Shown here: positions 46,662 to 55,888 of the stretch, in pieces | Position numbering within the stretch: the first letter of the stretch is position 1 | Layout of the letters: every line of letters begins with the position of its first letter | DNA from: UKL13-2 sp964417885 | GTDB lineage: Bacteria; Pseudomonadota; Gammaproteobacteria; Burkholderiales; Usitatibacteraceae | DNA length: 64,000 nt | Assembly: GCA_964417885.1 (NCBI GenBank) | Contig: CAYQKN010000003.1 | Coordinates: 1 to 64,000, forward strand | Direction: 5' to 3' | The notes under the pieces: model-generated | What the model saw: the letters and a program-made list of their open reading frames with translations, nothing else | Databases searched by the model: none | What the model was told of the DNA's origin: nothing | Program-made: the position numbers and the translations under genes

Positions 46662-47219
46662 ATGACGATTCCCGTACACAACCTGAATGATTCGCACCGC
46701 GAGCTGCTCAAGCGGCACTTTGACGAACTGGCCGAAGCCGATGTGGTACTGCGGTTCGGCAGCAATATCAAGCCGGAAGTGCGGCACGCCTACGTCGATG
46801 GCATCAACTTCGAACGCGACGCGGTATTCGGCGTCTATGCCGACGACCTCAGCCTGCTCGGCGTGGCGCACCTGGCCTGCATGGATGGCGCCGCCGAACT
46901 GGGCCTGAGCGTGCTGGAGGCCTATCGCGGGCACGGCATCGGCACCGCGCTGTTCAATCGCGCCGCGATCCGCGCGCGCAACCTGCAGATCGTCGAACTG
47001 TTCATGATCTGCCTGGCGCAGAACGGCGCCATCATGCACCTGGCGCGCAAGGCCGGCATGCGCATCGTCATCGAGCGCGGCGACGCCGACGCCTATCTCG
47101 AGCTGCCGCCCGGCACTCCGCTGACGTTCGGCCAGGAAGTCGCCGAGCAGGGCTACGCGCGATTCGACTGGGCACTGAAAGCCAACGTCGACTACATGCG
47201 GCGCCTGACCCGCACCTGA
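46662..47219 (+). CDS. GNAT-family N-acetyltransferase
   Basis: 185 residues. The acetyl-CoA pyrophosphate loop is EAYRGHGIGTALF (about 86-98), in an otherwise typical GNAT fold (GVAHLACMDG strand ahead, AIMHLARKAGMR helix after). The acceptor is unknown. It lies convergent with the OGT-like gene, 9 bp from its end, just downstream of the terminator at 46613. Confidence 0.82.
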   Translation: MTIPVHNLNDSHRELLKRHFDELAEADVVLRFGSNIKPEVRHAYVDGINFERDAVFGVYADDLSLLGVAHLACMDGAAELGLSVLEAYRGHGIGTALFNRAAIRARNLQIVELFMICLAQNGAIMHLARKAGMRIVIERGDADAYLELPPGTPLTFGQEVAEQGYARFDWALKANVDYMRRLTRT

Positions 47220-47228
47220 CTGCCGGCG

Positions 47229-49433
47229 CTAGCCGCCCTCGTACAGCATCGTCAGATGCCCGGCCAGCCTGGCCACCGGTTCCGCACGGTCGAATAGCGC
47301 GCCGCGGCCCGCCAGCAGCCGCTGCCGCAGTGCCCGGCGCGCGGCCGGATCGGCGGCCAGCGCGACCGCGCGTTCAACCAGCGCGGCCTCGCACGTCACC
47401 ACCAGCTCCGGCACGCCGACCGCGTCGAGCATCGCCTGCGTCTGCCGCCCGCGCATGAATTCGCCCGGCAGGCTGACAATCGGCGCGCCGACCGCGAGCG
47501 CATCAAGCGACGTGTTGCCGCCGGACCAGTGCAGGGTGTCGAGCACCACGTCGGCGGCGTCGAGCACGGTGCGAAAACCGGCCTCGTCCAGACGCGGCAG
47601 GAACTTGACCTGGCCGCGCGGCGCCATGCCGCGTGCCGCCATCTGCCGGCCGAGACGATCGGCGAAATCGCGCGTGACCGCAGTGGTCGTCGCCTGGAAG
47701 AACACCACCACCGCCTGCGGGTCGGCGGCCATCAGTTCAAGGTAAATACGGTCGTTGTCGGGGTGAATCTTGAACAATGACTGTGGACAGACATAGAGAT
47801 GGCGGTCGGCCGGCAGGCCCAGCGCCGCCCGTCCCGCGCCGGTGGCGACGCCAGCCGGCTGCGCGTACGACGTGCCGATGCCGGGCAGCAGCAGCAGGCG
47901 TTCGCAATAGTGCGCGGCCGCGCCGTCCGGCTCCATCGCCTCGCAGCTGAAGTACACATCGATTTCGCTGCTGCCGGTGGTCACCGGATGGCCCCATGCC
48001 GCGCACTGCACCGGCGCCAGGCGCATGTTGGCCAGCAGGTAATTCATCGCCCCCATGCCGATTTCCGGATAGATCAGGATGTCGGCCTGCTCGGCCCGGA
48101 TCGCCGCCGCCACCTGCAGCGCGCCGCCACGCGCCAGCACCACGCGGTCGCAGCGTGACGCCAGCGCAGTGGCAAATTCATCGAGCTGCCACCCGGTATG
48201 CATCACGATGCGCTCGAAGCGGTCCGCATCGAGGCTGTCCACCCAGCTGCGGAAATAATTGCCGACCGTGCACTGGCGGAAAAAACTCGAGACGAACACC
48301 ACCCGGATGCGGCGACCGCGCTGGCCAGGTGAGTCAATCGGTTGCTGCAGATCCGGACGCGCGCGACCGATCAGCTGGTGCATCATGCCGGCGTAGCGCG
48401 CCTGCAACTGAAGGTCATCCCCACCCTGGTAGGCGAGCAGGAAATTGGTCTGCGCGAAGCGAAACACCGCGGACGGGTCGGGGCACCAGCGGGTGGAGTC
48501 TGCAGCCAGTTGTTCCAGCGAATCGGCGTAACGCTGGCGGTTCGCGGCCAGATCCGCCGCATCGCGGTACACCTGCGGCAGCAGCAGCGCATGGCGCAAC
48601 ACCCGCGCCGGCGATGCCGTGGCGTCCGGCGCCAGCGTCGCGCGCGCGGCCGCGGTCTCGCCCAGTTCGGCCAGGACGAAGCCGAGCAGGCTTCTCGCCT
48701 CCTCCAGCGATGGCGTCACCTGCAACGCGCGCTCCAGGCACTGGCGCGCCGGCGCGAACTGGAAGGTCTCGGCCAGCAATGCGCCGGTCGCGTACCAGGC
48801 GTCGCCGCGCGAAGGATCGAGCGACAGCCCGCGCTGGTAACTGGCCAGCGCTTCATTGATCTCGCCCAGGCCGGCCTGGACCGCGGCCAGTTGCAGCCAG
48901 CCTTCCGCCGCCTGCGGCGCCTGCTGCGTGGCCGCGGCCAGCGCGTCGCGCGCGGCCGGCAAATTGCCCTGCTGGCGGCGCACCATGCCCAGATGCAGTT
49001 GCGCGTCGAACAAGCCCGCATCCAGCGCCAGCGCCGCAAGATAAGCCGCCTCCGCCGCGGCGAAATCTCCCTGCACCGCCAGCACATTGCCGCGCAGCAG
49101 ATGGAACACCGGCGAGGTGACGGCAGGCGTCGCCTGCAAGCCGGCGATCAGGGAGGCAGCACGCGCCAAGTCGCCGGCGCCGCCGCGGGCAAATGCCGCC
49201 TTGGCCAGATAGAAGCGGGCATCGGCATCGGCAGGCGCCAGCGCCAGCAACTGTTCGGCCCGCTGCAACGCAAGGGTGGTTTCGCGCTGCGCACTCAGCA
49301 CATCGACCAGGCGCATCAGCGCGGCACGATCGTCAGGCTGCCGGTCCATCTGCTGTTCCAGCGAGGCGCGCGCCTGCTTGAGGTCGCCGCGGGCAAGCAG
49401 GGAGTCAACGATGGAAGGATCGAACAAGGTCAC
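47229..49433 (-). CDS. TPR and SPINDLY/OGT-like glycosyltransferase, copy 1
   Basis: 734 residues: TPR repeats over about 5-290 and a GT41 (OGT/SPINDLY-like) catalytic region over about 370-725. It has HTGWQLDEF, WGHPVTTGSSEIDVYFS, the KIHPDND region and the nucleotide-sugar-site segment LDTLHWSGGNTSLDALAVGAP. Related bacterial enzymes add sugars to proteins or assist glycan biosynthesis. A second member lies 2 kb away at 51378 with a different TPR layout. The donor and target are unknown. Confidence 0.85.
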   Translation of the reverse strand: MTLFDPSIVDSLLARGDLKQARASLEQQMDRQPDDRAALMRLVDVLSAQRETTLALQRAEQLLALAPADADARFYLAKAAFARGGAGDLARAASLIAGLQATPAVTSPVFHLLRGNVLAVQGDFAAAEAAYLAALALDAGLFDAQLHLGMVRRQQGNLPAARDALAAATQQAPQAAEGWLQLAAVQAGLGEINEALASYQRGLSLDPSRGDAWYATGALLAETFQFAPARQCLERALQVTPSLEEARSLLGFVLAELGETAAARATLAPDATASPARVLRHALLLPQVYRDAADLAANRQRYADSLEQLAADSTRWCPDPSAVFRFAQTNFLLAYQGGDDLQLQARYAGMMHQLIGRARPDLQQPIDSPGQRGRRIRVVFVSSFFRQCTVGNYFRSWVDSLDADRFERIVMHTGWQLDEFATALASRCDRVVLARGGALQVAAAIRAEQADILIYPEIGMGAMNYLLANMRLAPVQCAAWGHPVTTGSSEIDVYFSCEAMEPDGAAAHYCERLLLLPGIGTSYAQPAGVATGAGRAALGLPADRHLYVCPQSLFKIHPDNDRIYLELMAADPQAVVVFFQATTTAVTRDFADRLGRQMAARGMAPRGQVKFLPRLDEAGFRTVLDAADVVLDTLHWSGGNTSLDALAVGAPIVSLPGEFMRGRQTQAMLDAVGVPELVVTCEAALVERAVALAADPAARRALRQRLLAGRGALFDRAEPVARLAGHLTMLYEGG

Positions 49434-49577
49434 GGTCCTGTATCAGCACGGGTTGGAACAGTGGCGGCGCATGCGCGCCAGTGGCAGGCGATGATAATCC
49501 GCAAACTGCTTTGCGCCGGGAAGGTGTGCGGTTATCGCGTGCAACCTGCTGGCTGCAATGCAGCAAAACAGGAAGCA

Positions 49578-49643
49578 AAACCCCAGCACTGGTGCGGCTT
49601 TCCGGGCAAAAATGGCTGAAGAACCGCGCCAGTGCTTGAGTTT
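49578..49643. repeat. 66-bp palindromic repeat, family A
   Basis: It starts AAACCCCAGCACTGG, ends CCAGTGCTTGAGTTT and encloses GGGCAAAAATGG. Its length and ends match the copies at 58249 and 19037/21875. It lies in a 246-bp non-coding stretch between two minus-strand genes. Confidence 0.8.
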
Positions 49644-49679
49644 ACCCCCGTAGTACGGCGCAATTTGGCTCCAACCCGC

Positions 49680-50327
49680 TCACTTGCGCGCCAGTCGCGC
49701 GTCCTGTCCACCTTCACGCGCCCAACGCGCCGCGCGCCCGCCGTCGCGGCCCCAGCAGCGCTCAAGCCAGTCGTGCGAGCGCGGAAAACTTTCCAGCGGC
49801 ATCCACAGCGCGCGGTACATCACGGCCGCCACGTTGAGATCGGCCACCGTGAAATTCTCCCCCAGCAAATACGGCCGCGCCGCCAGCGCCTTCTCCAAGA
49901 CCGCGAGCGGCGCCTGCAGTTTCTGCCAGGCCTCGCGCGCGACACCGGCATCGCGCTCCTCCATCGGTTTGCCGATCGAATTCAGGTACCAGTTAAACGA
50001 ATGCGCTTCCACTTCAGTCAGCACCCACATCGCCCACTGCAGTGCCAGCCCGCGATCCTCCGCGCCATGCAGGCTGAGCGCGGACGGAAACCTGAGGTCA
50101 AGGTAGAAGTTGATCGCCAGCGATTCATAGACGACAAAGTCATCGACGATCAGGATCGGAATCTTGCCGTTGGGATTCCAGCCGGTATACGGCGGCTGTT
50201 TCAGGCGCGTATCGGCGGTGGTAATCGGATCATGCTCGTAGGGGAGGCCGAGTTCGGCCAGCATCCAGATGTTGCGCATCACCCGCGACGCCGGGGTGCC
50301 GATGAGTTTGATTGCCGGTGTTGTCAA
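49680..50327 (-). CDS. Glutathione S-transferase family protein
   Basis: About 215 residues. The thioredoxin-like N-terminal domain includes KLIGTPASRVMRNIWML, NPNGKIPILIVDDFVVYESLAI (cis-Pro and Glu-Ser motif), and the all-helical C-terminal domain includes YLLGENFTVADLNVAAV. There is no ATG at the fold start. TTG at 50327 has GGTGG at good spacing, and GTG at 50336 is the alternative. The class and substrate are undetermined. It follows the solute-binding gene on the same strand by about 60 bp. Confidence 0.83.
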   Translation of the reverse strand: MTTPAIKLIGTPASRVMRNIWMLAELGLPYEHDPITTADTRLKQPPYTGWNPNGKIPILIVDDFVVYESLAINFYLDLRFPSALSLHGAEDRGLALQWAMWVLTEVEAHSFNWYLNSIGKPMEERDAGVAREAWQKLQAPLAVLEKALAARPYLLGENFTVADLNVAAVMYRALWMPLESFPRSHDWLERCWGRDGGRAARWAREGGQDARLARK

Positions 50328-50391
50328 TTTGTCCACCCGTCGATGAATTGGATCGCTGGCCAACCACGCCGACAATTCCTGGTCAGAGTTT

Positions 50392-51207
50392 TCACCTGCT
50401 AGCCGGCGCCACCGCCGCACCTTCGATGCCATGACGCTTCAGCGCCTCAGCGACAAAGCCGGACGCTTTCATTTCTTCGACGAATTTCGTCAGATACTCC
50501 AGCCCGTTGGGGCGCCCCTTTGGCGTCGCCATGGCCTGGTTGATCACCATGAAACGTCCGTCGAGCAGGCGCAGACCGGGGATGCGTTTGGCATCGGCCT
50601 GCAGCTGCTGCTTCACGCCGGCGGCGACTTCGATCTTGTCCGCCACCATCATGTCGGTGACAGCCGGTGAAGTCGGCGCGCGCACCAGCGTGGCTTGCTT
50701 GACTTCACGCGTCAGGTAAAGATCGTAGGCGCTGCCCTTGCCGACCACGATGCGATTGCCCGCGCGATCGACTTCTTCATTTTTCCTGATCGGCGAATCC
50801 TGCCGCACCAGGTAGGCGCCTTCGATCACCACGTAGGCGGCGGTGAAGTCGGTATCCATCGCCCTCACCGGGTCGATGGCGAAATAGCCGATATCCCATT
50901 CCTGGTTGCGGATGCCCTCGACCACCTTGCCGGCGGCGGTGTAGGTGACCAGTTGCACCGGCACGCCGAGGCGGCGCCCCAGCTCACGCGCCAGGTCGAC
51001 CGACACGCCGCGCGGCTCGCCGCTGGCCGCATCTTTGCTGGCGAGGATCGGATTGCCGAAATTGATCGCCACCCTCAGCGTGCCCGACGGCGCCAGTTCG
51101 CGCACGGCCGCGGCCGGCGGCGCCAGCGCGCCGTCAGACATTTTCTGCACGCCGGCACACGCGCCGAGACCTGCAGCCAGCAACAGACAGCGCGCGACTC
51201 GCAACAT
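50392..51207 (-). CDS. Family 3 solute-binding lipoprotein
   Basis: 271 residues. A lipobox (GLGAC, about residues 14-18) anchors it. The domain has TLRVAINFGNPILA, SVDLARELGRRLGV, WDIGYFAIDPVRA and DSPIR, typical of periplasmic amino-acid-type binding proteins (SBP_bac_3). No permease or ATPase gene is adjacent, so it may serve a distant transporter or signal to a sensor. AGGAA precedes the ATG at 51207. Confidence 0.85.
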   Translation of the reverse strand: MLRVARCLLLAAGLGACAGVQKMSDGALAPPAAAVRELAPSGTLRVAINFGNPILASKDAASGEPRGVSVDLARELGRRLGVPVQLVTYTAAGKVVEGIRNQEWDIGYFAIDPVRAMDTDFTAAYVVIEGAYLVRQDSPIRKNEEVDRAGNRIVVGKGSAYDLYLTREVKQATLVRAPTSPAVTDMMVADKIEVAAGVKQQLQADAKRIPGLRLLDGRFMVINQAMATPKGRPNGLEYLTKFVEEMKASGFVAEALKRHGIEGAAVAPASR

Positions 51208-51377
51208 GGGAATTCCTTTTCTGTTCAATCGGGATGGGATGCATGATGGCAATCATTTTGCACGGCGCCGGCGGAAATGGAAATGCGCCGGCGGCAATGG
51301 CGCCGGCGGCCGACTCTGGTAGCATCGGCATCGCCCGGCGGTGTGTCGCACCGCAATGCGCTGCCCACGCCCCCTCC

Positions 51378-53555
51378 ATGACCGCCACGCCCGATCCCTC
51401 CGCACCCGCCCAAGTCGCCAGCGAGCCGCTGCTGCTGCAGGCATTCGCCTGCCATCAAGGCGGCCAGTGGCAGGAGGCGGCGCGCCTCTACCGTGCCGTG
51501 ATCGCCGCGGAGCCGCGCCACGCCGACGCGCACCATGGCTATGGCACGCTGGCGCTGCAGGCACAGCAGCCGGCTGCCGCGCTGCCACACCTGAAGCTTG
51601 CGCTGGAAGCGAACCCGGACCATGGCCAGTACTGGCAGGGCTATATCGGGGCACTGGCCGCTGCCGGCCTGCGCGACGCAGCCGCCGCCATGCTCACGCA
51701 GGGCATCGGCCGCGGACTGGCCGGCGCAGCGGTGGATGCGCTGGCCGCACAGCTGCTGCCCCGCGCCGCCGCCCGGCCGGCAACGGCCACCGCCATCGAA
51801 CCGCCGCGCGCTGAACTGGACCGGCTGGCCGCACTGTTTGCACAGCAACGCCATGCTGAAATGGAGGCTGCCGCGCAATTGCTCACGATGCGCTACCCCC
51901 ACTCCGGCGAGGCATGGAAAGCACTGGGCAGCGCGCGCCTGTTCACTGCCGGTGGCGACGCGGTGGAAGCGTTGCGGCTGGCCGCGCGCCGCCTGCCCGG
52001 GGATGCGGCGCTGCAGGCCAACCTGGGCAGCGCGCTGCTCGGGCAGCAGCGCTTTGCGGAAGCCGAGACGCCGCTGCGCCGTGCGGTTGAGATTGACCCC
52101 GGCTTTGTTGAGGCTCGCAGCAATCTCGGCCTGGTGCTGATGTCGCTGGGCCGCTTCGCCGACGCCGAGGCGTGTTTTCGCCGCGCCGTGGAACAGGCGC
52201 CCAAGGCAGCCAAGGCGCACAACAACCTCGGCATGGCGCTGAAGGAACAGGGCCGCCTCGAACCAGCCGAGCAGGCGTTTCGCGCCGCGCTCGACGTGGA
52301 GCCGGATTACGCCGTGGCCTGGAGCAATCTGCTGCTGACCATGAACTATGGCGCGCGGCATTCACCGGCTTTTTGCCTGTCTGAAGCGCGCGCATTCGGC
52401 GCGATGCTCACGCGAACCACGCCGCCGCAGCCGGCCGGCTGGACCTGCGCCAACGATGCCACGCGCCTGCGGGTCGGCCTGCTGTCCGGCGACCTCGGCA
52501 ATCACCCGGTCGGCTATTTTCTTGATGCGCTCCTCACCCACGTCGATCCGGCCTCGGTCGAGTTCTACGCCTATCCGACCATGGCGCGCGATGATGCGTT
52601 GAGCAGGCGACTGCGCGCCCGCTGCGCCGGCTGGACGCCGATTGCCGGTCAAACCGATGACGCGGCGGCGCAGCGCATACGCGCGGATGGCATCCAAATT
52701 CTGCTCGACCTGTCCGGCCACACCGCGTACAACCGCCTGCCGCTGCTGGCGCGCCGGCCGGCGCCGGTACAGGCGACATGGCTGGGCTACTTCGCCACCA
52801 CCGGCGTGGCGGAGATCGACTACTTCATCGCCGACCCGGTCGGCGTACCGCCGGAACACGGCGCGCATTTCAGCGAGACCATCCGGCGCCTGCCGCGTAC
52901 CCGGCTGTGCTTTTCACCGCCGCCCGATGCGCCGCCAGTGGCGCCGTCGCCGGGGCGGCAACATGGCTTCGTCACCTTCGGCTGTTTCCAGAACCTGGCC
53001 AAGGTGGGTGATGCGGTGCTGCATTGCTGGGCGCAAATCCTCGATGCCTGCCCGGACGCGCGCTTGCGCCTGCAGTCACCGCAGTTGAGCCATGCCGAAG
53101 TTCGCGCGCAGTTGGCGGCGCGCCTGGCGCAGCACGGCATGGATGGCGCGCGCGTGGCGCTGCACGGCGCCACGTCGCGCGACGCCTATCTGGCAGCACA
53201 CGCCGAGGTCGATGTGATCCTCGATACCTTTCCCTTTCCCGGCGGCACCACCACCTGCGAAGCGCTATGGATGGGCGTGCCGACCCTGACGCTGAACGGT
53301 GACCGGCTGATATCGCGCCAGGGCGCCAGCCTGCTGACGGCAGCCGGTTTACCGGACTGGATCGCCGCCGACCTGGACGATTACGTGCGGCGCGCGATCG
53401 CCCTCGCCGGCCGGCCGGACCAGCTGCAGACATGGCGCGAAAGCCTGCGTGATCGGGTCGCCGCATCGGCGCTGTTCGATGGCGTCGCCTTCGCCCGCGA
53501 TTTCACCGACGCGCTGCACGGCATGTGGCAGGAAAAGGCTTCAGGCATGCGCTGA
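51378..53555 (+). CDS. TPR and SPINDLY/OGT-like glycosyltransferase, copy 2
   Basis: 725 residues: TPRs (about 25-330, including AEACFRRAVEQAPKAAKAHNNLG-type repeats) and a complete GT41 region with LLSGDLGNHPVGYF, LDLSGHTAYNRL, YFIADPVGVPPEH, TFGCFQNLAKV and LDTFPFPGGTTTCEALWMGVP. These match the OGT/SPINDLY family closely, better than the first copy. The ATG at 51378 follows a region overlapping the divergent lipoprotein promoter. It is convergent with the GGDEF gene, 13 bp apart. Confidence 0.88.
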   Translation: MTATPDPSAPAQVASEPLLLQAFACHQGGQWQEAARLYRAVIAAEPRHADAHHGYGTLALQAQQPAAALPHLKLALEANPDHGQYWQGYIGALAAAGLRDAAAAMLTQGIGRGLAGAAVDALAAQLLPRAAARPATATAIEPPRAELDRLAALFAQQRHAEMEAAAQLLTMRYPHSGEAWKALGSARLFTAGGDAVEALRLAARRLPGDAALQANLGSALLGQQRFAEAETPLRRAVEIDPGFVEARSNLGLVLMSLGRFADAEACFRRAVEQAPKAAKAHNNLGMALKEQGRLEPAEQAFRAALDVEPDYAVAWSNLLLTMNYGARHSPAFCLSEARAFGAMLTRTTPPQPAGWTCANDATRLRVGLLSGDLGNHPVGYFLDALLTHVDPASVEFYAYPTMARDDALSRRLRARCAGWTPIAGQTDDAAAQRIRADGIQILLDLSGHTAYNRLPLLARRPAPVQATWLGYFATTGVAEIDYFIADPVGVPPEHGAHFSETIRRLPRTRLCFSPPPDAPPVAPSPGRQHGFVTFGCFQNLAKVGDAVLHCWAQILDACPDARLRLQSPQLSHAEVRAQLAARLAQHGMDGARVALHGATSRDAYLAAHAEVDVILDTFPFPGGTTTCEALWMGVPTLTLNGDRLISRQGASLLTAAGLPDWIAADLDDYVRRAIALAGRPDQLQTWRESLRDRVAASALFDGVAFARDFTDALHGMWQEKASGMR

Positions 53556-53568
53556 ACCCGGATCGCCG

Positions 53569-54723
53569 TCAGTTGCTCCTGGCGGTGATCCGGTTGCGCC
53601 CGCCATGCTTGGACGCATACAGGCGCCGGTCGGCCTCGCCGAACAGCTTGTCCCAGTCGACGCCATCGGCCGGGAACATGGACAAGCCGCCACTGACCGT
53701 GAGGCTGAGCATCTGACCGTCGCAGTCGAGCGTGTTTTCCTGGATCTGCATCCGCAACCGGTCGGCGGCGGCCATGGCGATGGCCTGGTCGCCGTTGATC
53801 AGGACGACGAATTCCTCGCCGCCCACGCGGCCGAGAAAATCGCCCGCGCGCCGGCCGCGGGCGAGCGTTTCGGCGACATGCCGCAACACCCGGTCGCCGG
53901 TCAGGTGGCCGTAGCGATCGTTGAATTGCTTGAAGTGGTCGATGTCGAGAATCAGCAAGCCGAACGGGTGGCCGTGTCGCACCGCCAGCGATTCCATTTC
54001 GTTGAAGCGCTCCAGCACCGCGCGCCGGTTGGGCACGCCGGTCAGGGTATCGGTCAGCGCGGCCTGGATCAGCGTCAACTCCACCTTGCGCACCTCGATC
54101 CAGAACAGCGCCATGGTGCAGGCCACCGCCACCACCATCTGCGCGATGGCGAACAGCGAGATCACCAGGTCGACGCTGTCGCGGTCGTTGGTGACACGCG
54201 AAATATTCCAGATGAAGGCAATGCGCAGCACCCAGACCCACAGCGCCACCAGCATGGTGATGGCCATGAAGCGCGCCGCCAGCACCGCCGCCGGCGGCGG
54301 CTGCCGCAACAGCCAGTAGGCGCCGACGCCGAACAGCGCCACCGCCAGCACCGAGGGCGCGACCAGGTTGACCAGGGTGCGCGGATCGGCGGAGAAATTG
54401 TTCCATGCCAGCGCGACGATGGTGACCGCGAGCACCGGATAGGTCCAGCGCGGCTTCAGCCGCACCGGTGTGTTGGCCAGCACGCCGGCCACGGTGATGA
54501 TCGGTGCCCAGGCGATCAGCGCGTTGCCGAGTGTCAGGCTGAGCGGCAGCGGCACCACCCGCACCAGCGTGATGGCAAGGCCGGTGGCATAAATCAGCAA
54601 TCCCCATCCCCACAGCCGCAGCGCAGCCGAGGGCCGCTCGCTGCGGGCGGCGGCAAGACACAGGCCGCCGAGCAGGTAATGCATGATCAGCAGGGCAAGG
54701 ACAACCGTCTGTGCGCGCGTCAT
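53569..54723 (-). CDS. Multi-pass membrane diguanylate cyclase
   Basis: 384 residues. The N-terminal 205 residues hold about six membrane helices, a sensor type common in proteobacterial cyclases. The C-terminal GGDEF domain has the active loop GGEEF and an RAGD I-site, so c-di-GMP synthesis with feedback inhibition is expected. Stimulus unknown. It is upstream of nothing on its strand; the lipoprotein gene lies 55 bp in front of its start and may be co-transcribed. Confidence 0.9.
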   Translation of the reverse strand: MTRAQTVVLALLIMHYLLGGLCLAAARSERPSAALRLWGWGLLIYATGLAITLVRVVPLPLSLTLGNALIAWAPIITVAGVLANTPVRLKPRWTYPVLAVTIVALAWNNFSADPRTLVNLVAPSVLAVALFGVGAYWLLRQPPPAAVLAARFMAITMLVALWVWVLRIAFIWNISRVTNDRDSVDLVISLFAIAQMVVAVACTMALFWIEVRKVELTLIQAALTDTLTGVPNRRAVLERFNEMESLAVRHGHPFGLLILDIDHFKQFNDRYGHLTGDRVLRHVAETLARGRRAGDFLGRVGGEEFVVLINGDQAIAMAAADRLRMQIQENTLDCDGQMLSLTVSGGLSMFPADGVDWDKLFGEADRRLYASKHGGRNRITARSN

Positions 54724-54778
54724 GGGTCAGTTCTGTCCTCAGGCGGCGGCCGGCCGCCCTGTCCGTGCGGCCGGCGGG

Positions 54779-55633
54779 TCAATCCGCCAGCATTTTCTTC
54801 AGCGCCTCGCGATTGCCTTCCAGCAGCGCCAGCCGCGCGGCATCCTTGTGGGTGAACGAGGTGGACATTTTCTTGCCGGCGAGGTCCTCCGCATTGACCA
54901 CCTCGATGCGGAACGCGAGGTTGTCCTTGCCCCAGATGTTCGGCGCGTTCCACTTGCCGCGCGCCGAACTGGGCAGGCGGAACGCCTTGGTCTCGCCCGG
55001 CAGCAGCGGCGACTCGGACAACTTGTAATTGATGTCGTCGCTGTGCAGTTCCTTGCCGCCGGCTGATTCGGCAACGGTGCCGCGCAGGTAGAGGTAGGTC
55101 AGGCCGGTGGCGGTGCCGTTGCGCACCTTGAAATCCATCACGCTGATTTTTTCCGGGCCGACGCTGTTGAAGCGCAGGGTTGGCTCGATCACTTCGATCC
55201 CCTGCAGCGCTGCCTTGCTGCGGTTGTTTTCGTCGCGCATCGCGGCCAGGCCGGCGATCTCCTTCTCGGTACCCGCCAGCTGCCGCGTGGCCTCGGCCTT
55301 CCTGCGTTTCTGGCCGGCGGCGATGACGTCCCGCCCGGTCATGCCGTCGACGATCGGCATCAGCGTGTCGGCCAGCTGTTCCGGTGACTTCGACGTGCTG
55401 AGTTTCTTCAGCGCGCCGAGGATGCCGCCCTCGTAACCGATGCTGACGTCGGTCACCGCCAGCACCAGCAGCGCTTCATCCAGCTTGGCGATGTCCTCGG
55501 GCTTGGCCGACTTCTTGATTTTTTCCAGGCTGGCCTCGAATTTTTTCTCGCTCGACCCGTCGAGCTTTCGATCCAGCCCGCCGCTGCAGGCCGCGAGCGC
55601 GAGCAAGGCAATCACACAGAACAATCGTTTCAT
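54779..55633 (-). CDS. DUF6694-like lipoprotein
   Basis: 284 residues with a signal peptide and lipobox (LALAAC, Cys about 16). The N-terminal half is helical and highly charged (KKFEASLEKIKKSAKPED), with similarity to DUF6694 lipoproteins. The C-terminal half is beta rich with ISVMDFKVRNGTATG, an FxxG-like envelope domain. Function unknown. It lies just upstream of a membrane cyclase on the same strand. Confidence 0.7.
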   Translation of the reverse strand: MKRLFCVIALLALAACSGGLDRKLDGSSEKKFEASLEKIKKSAKPEDIAKLDEALLVLAVTDVSIGYEGGILGALKKLSTSKSPEQLADTLMPIVDGMTGRDVIAAGQKRRKAEATRQLAGTEKEIAGLAAMRDENNRSKAALQGIEVIEPTLRFNSVGPEKISVMDFKVRNGTATGLTYLYLRGTVAESAGGKELHSDDINYKLSESPLLPGETKAFRLPSSARGKWNAPNIWGKDNLAFRIEVVNAEDLAGKKMSTSFTHKDAARLALLEGNREALKKMLAD

Positions 55634-55888
55634 CGGACGGATTCCCTCTTTTTTTCCGGAAGATTTCTGGCCGCATCAGGCGAAAATTCGATGGCAGTGA
55701 GCCAACTATAGCACCGGCAGTTTGGATGCTTGTGACTGCCTTCCGGATCGCAGCATCCGGTTACATTTGGACACCCTGCATGCAGACGGGAACCATTACG
55801 ATACGCGGCGGCCATAGTCCGGCAACTCCTGCCGGGCCGCCAGGCCCGCCTGCATCGCCAACCCGTATCCACCCAACCAGTGCCCTCC

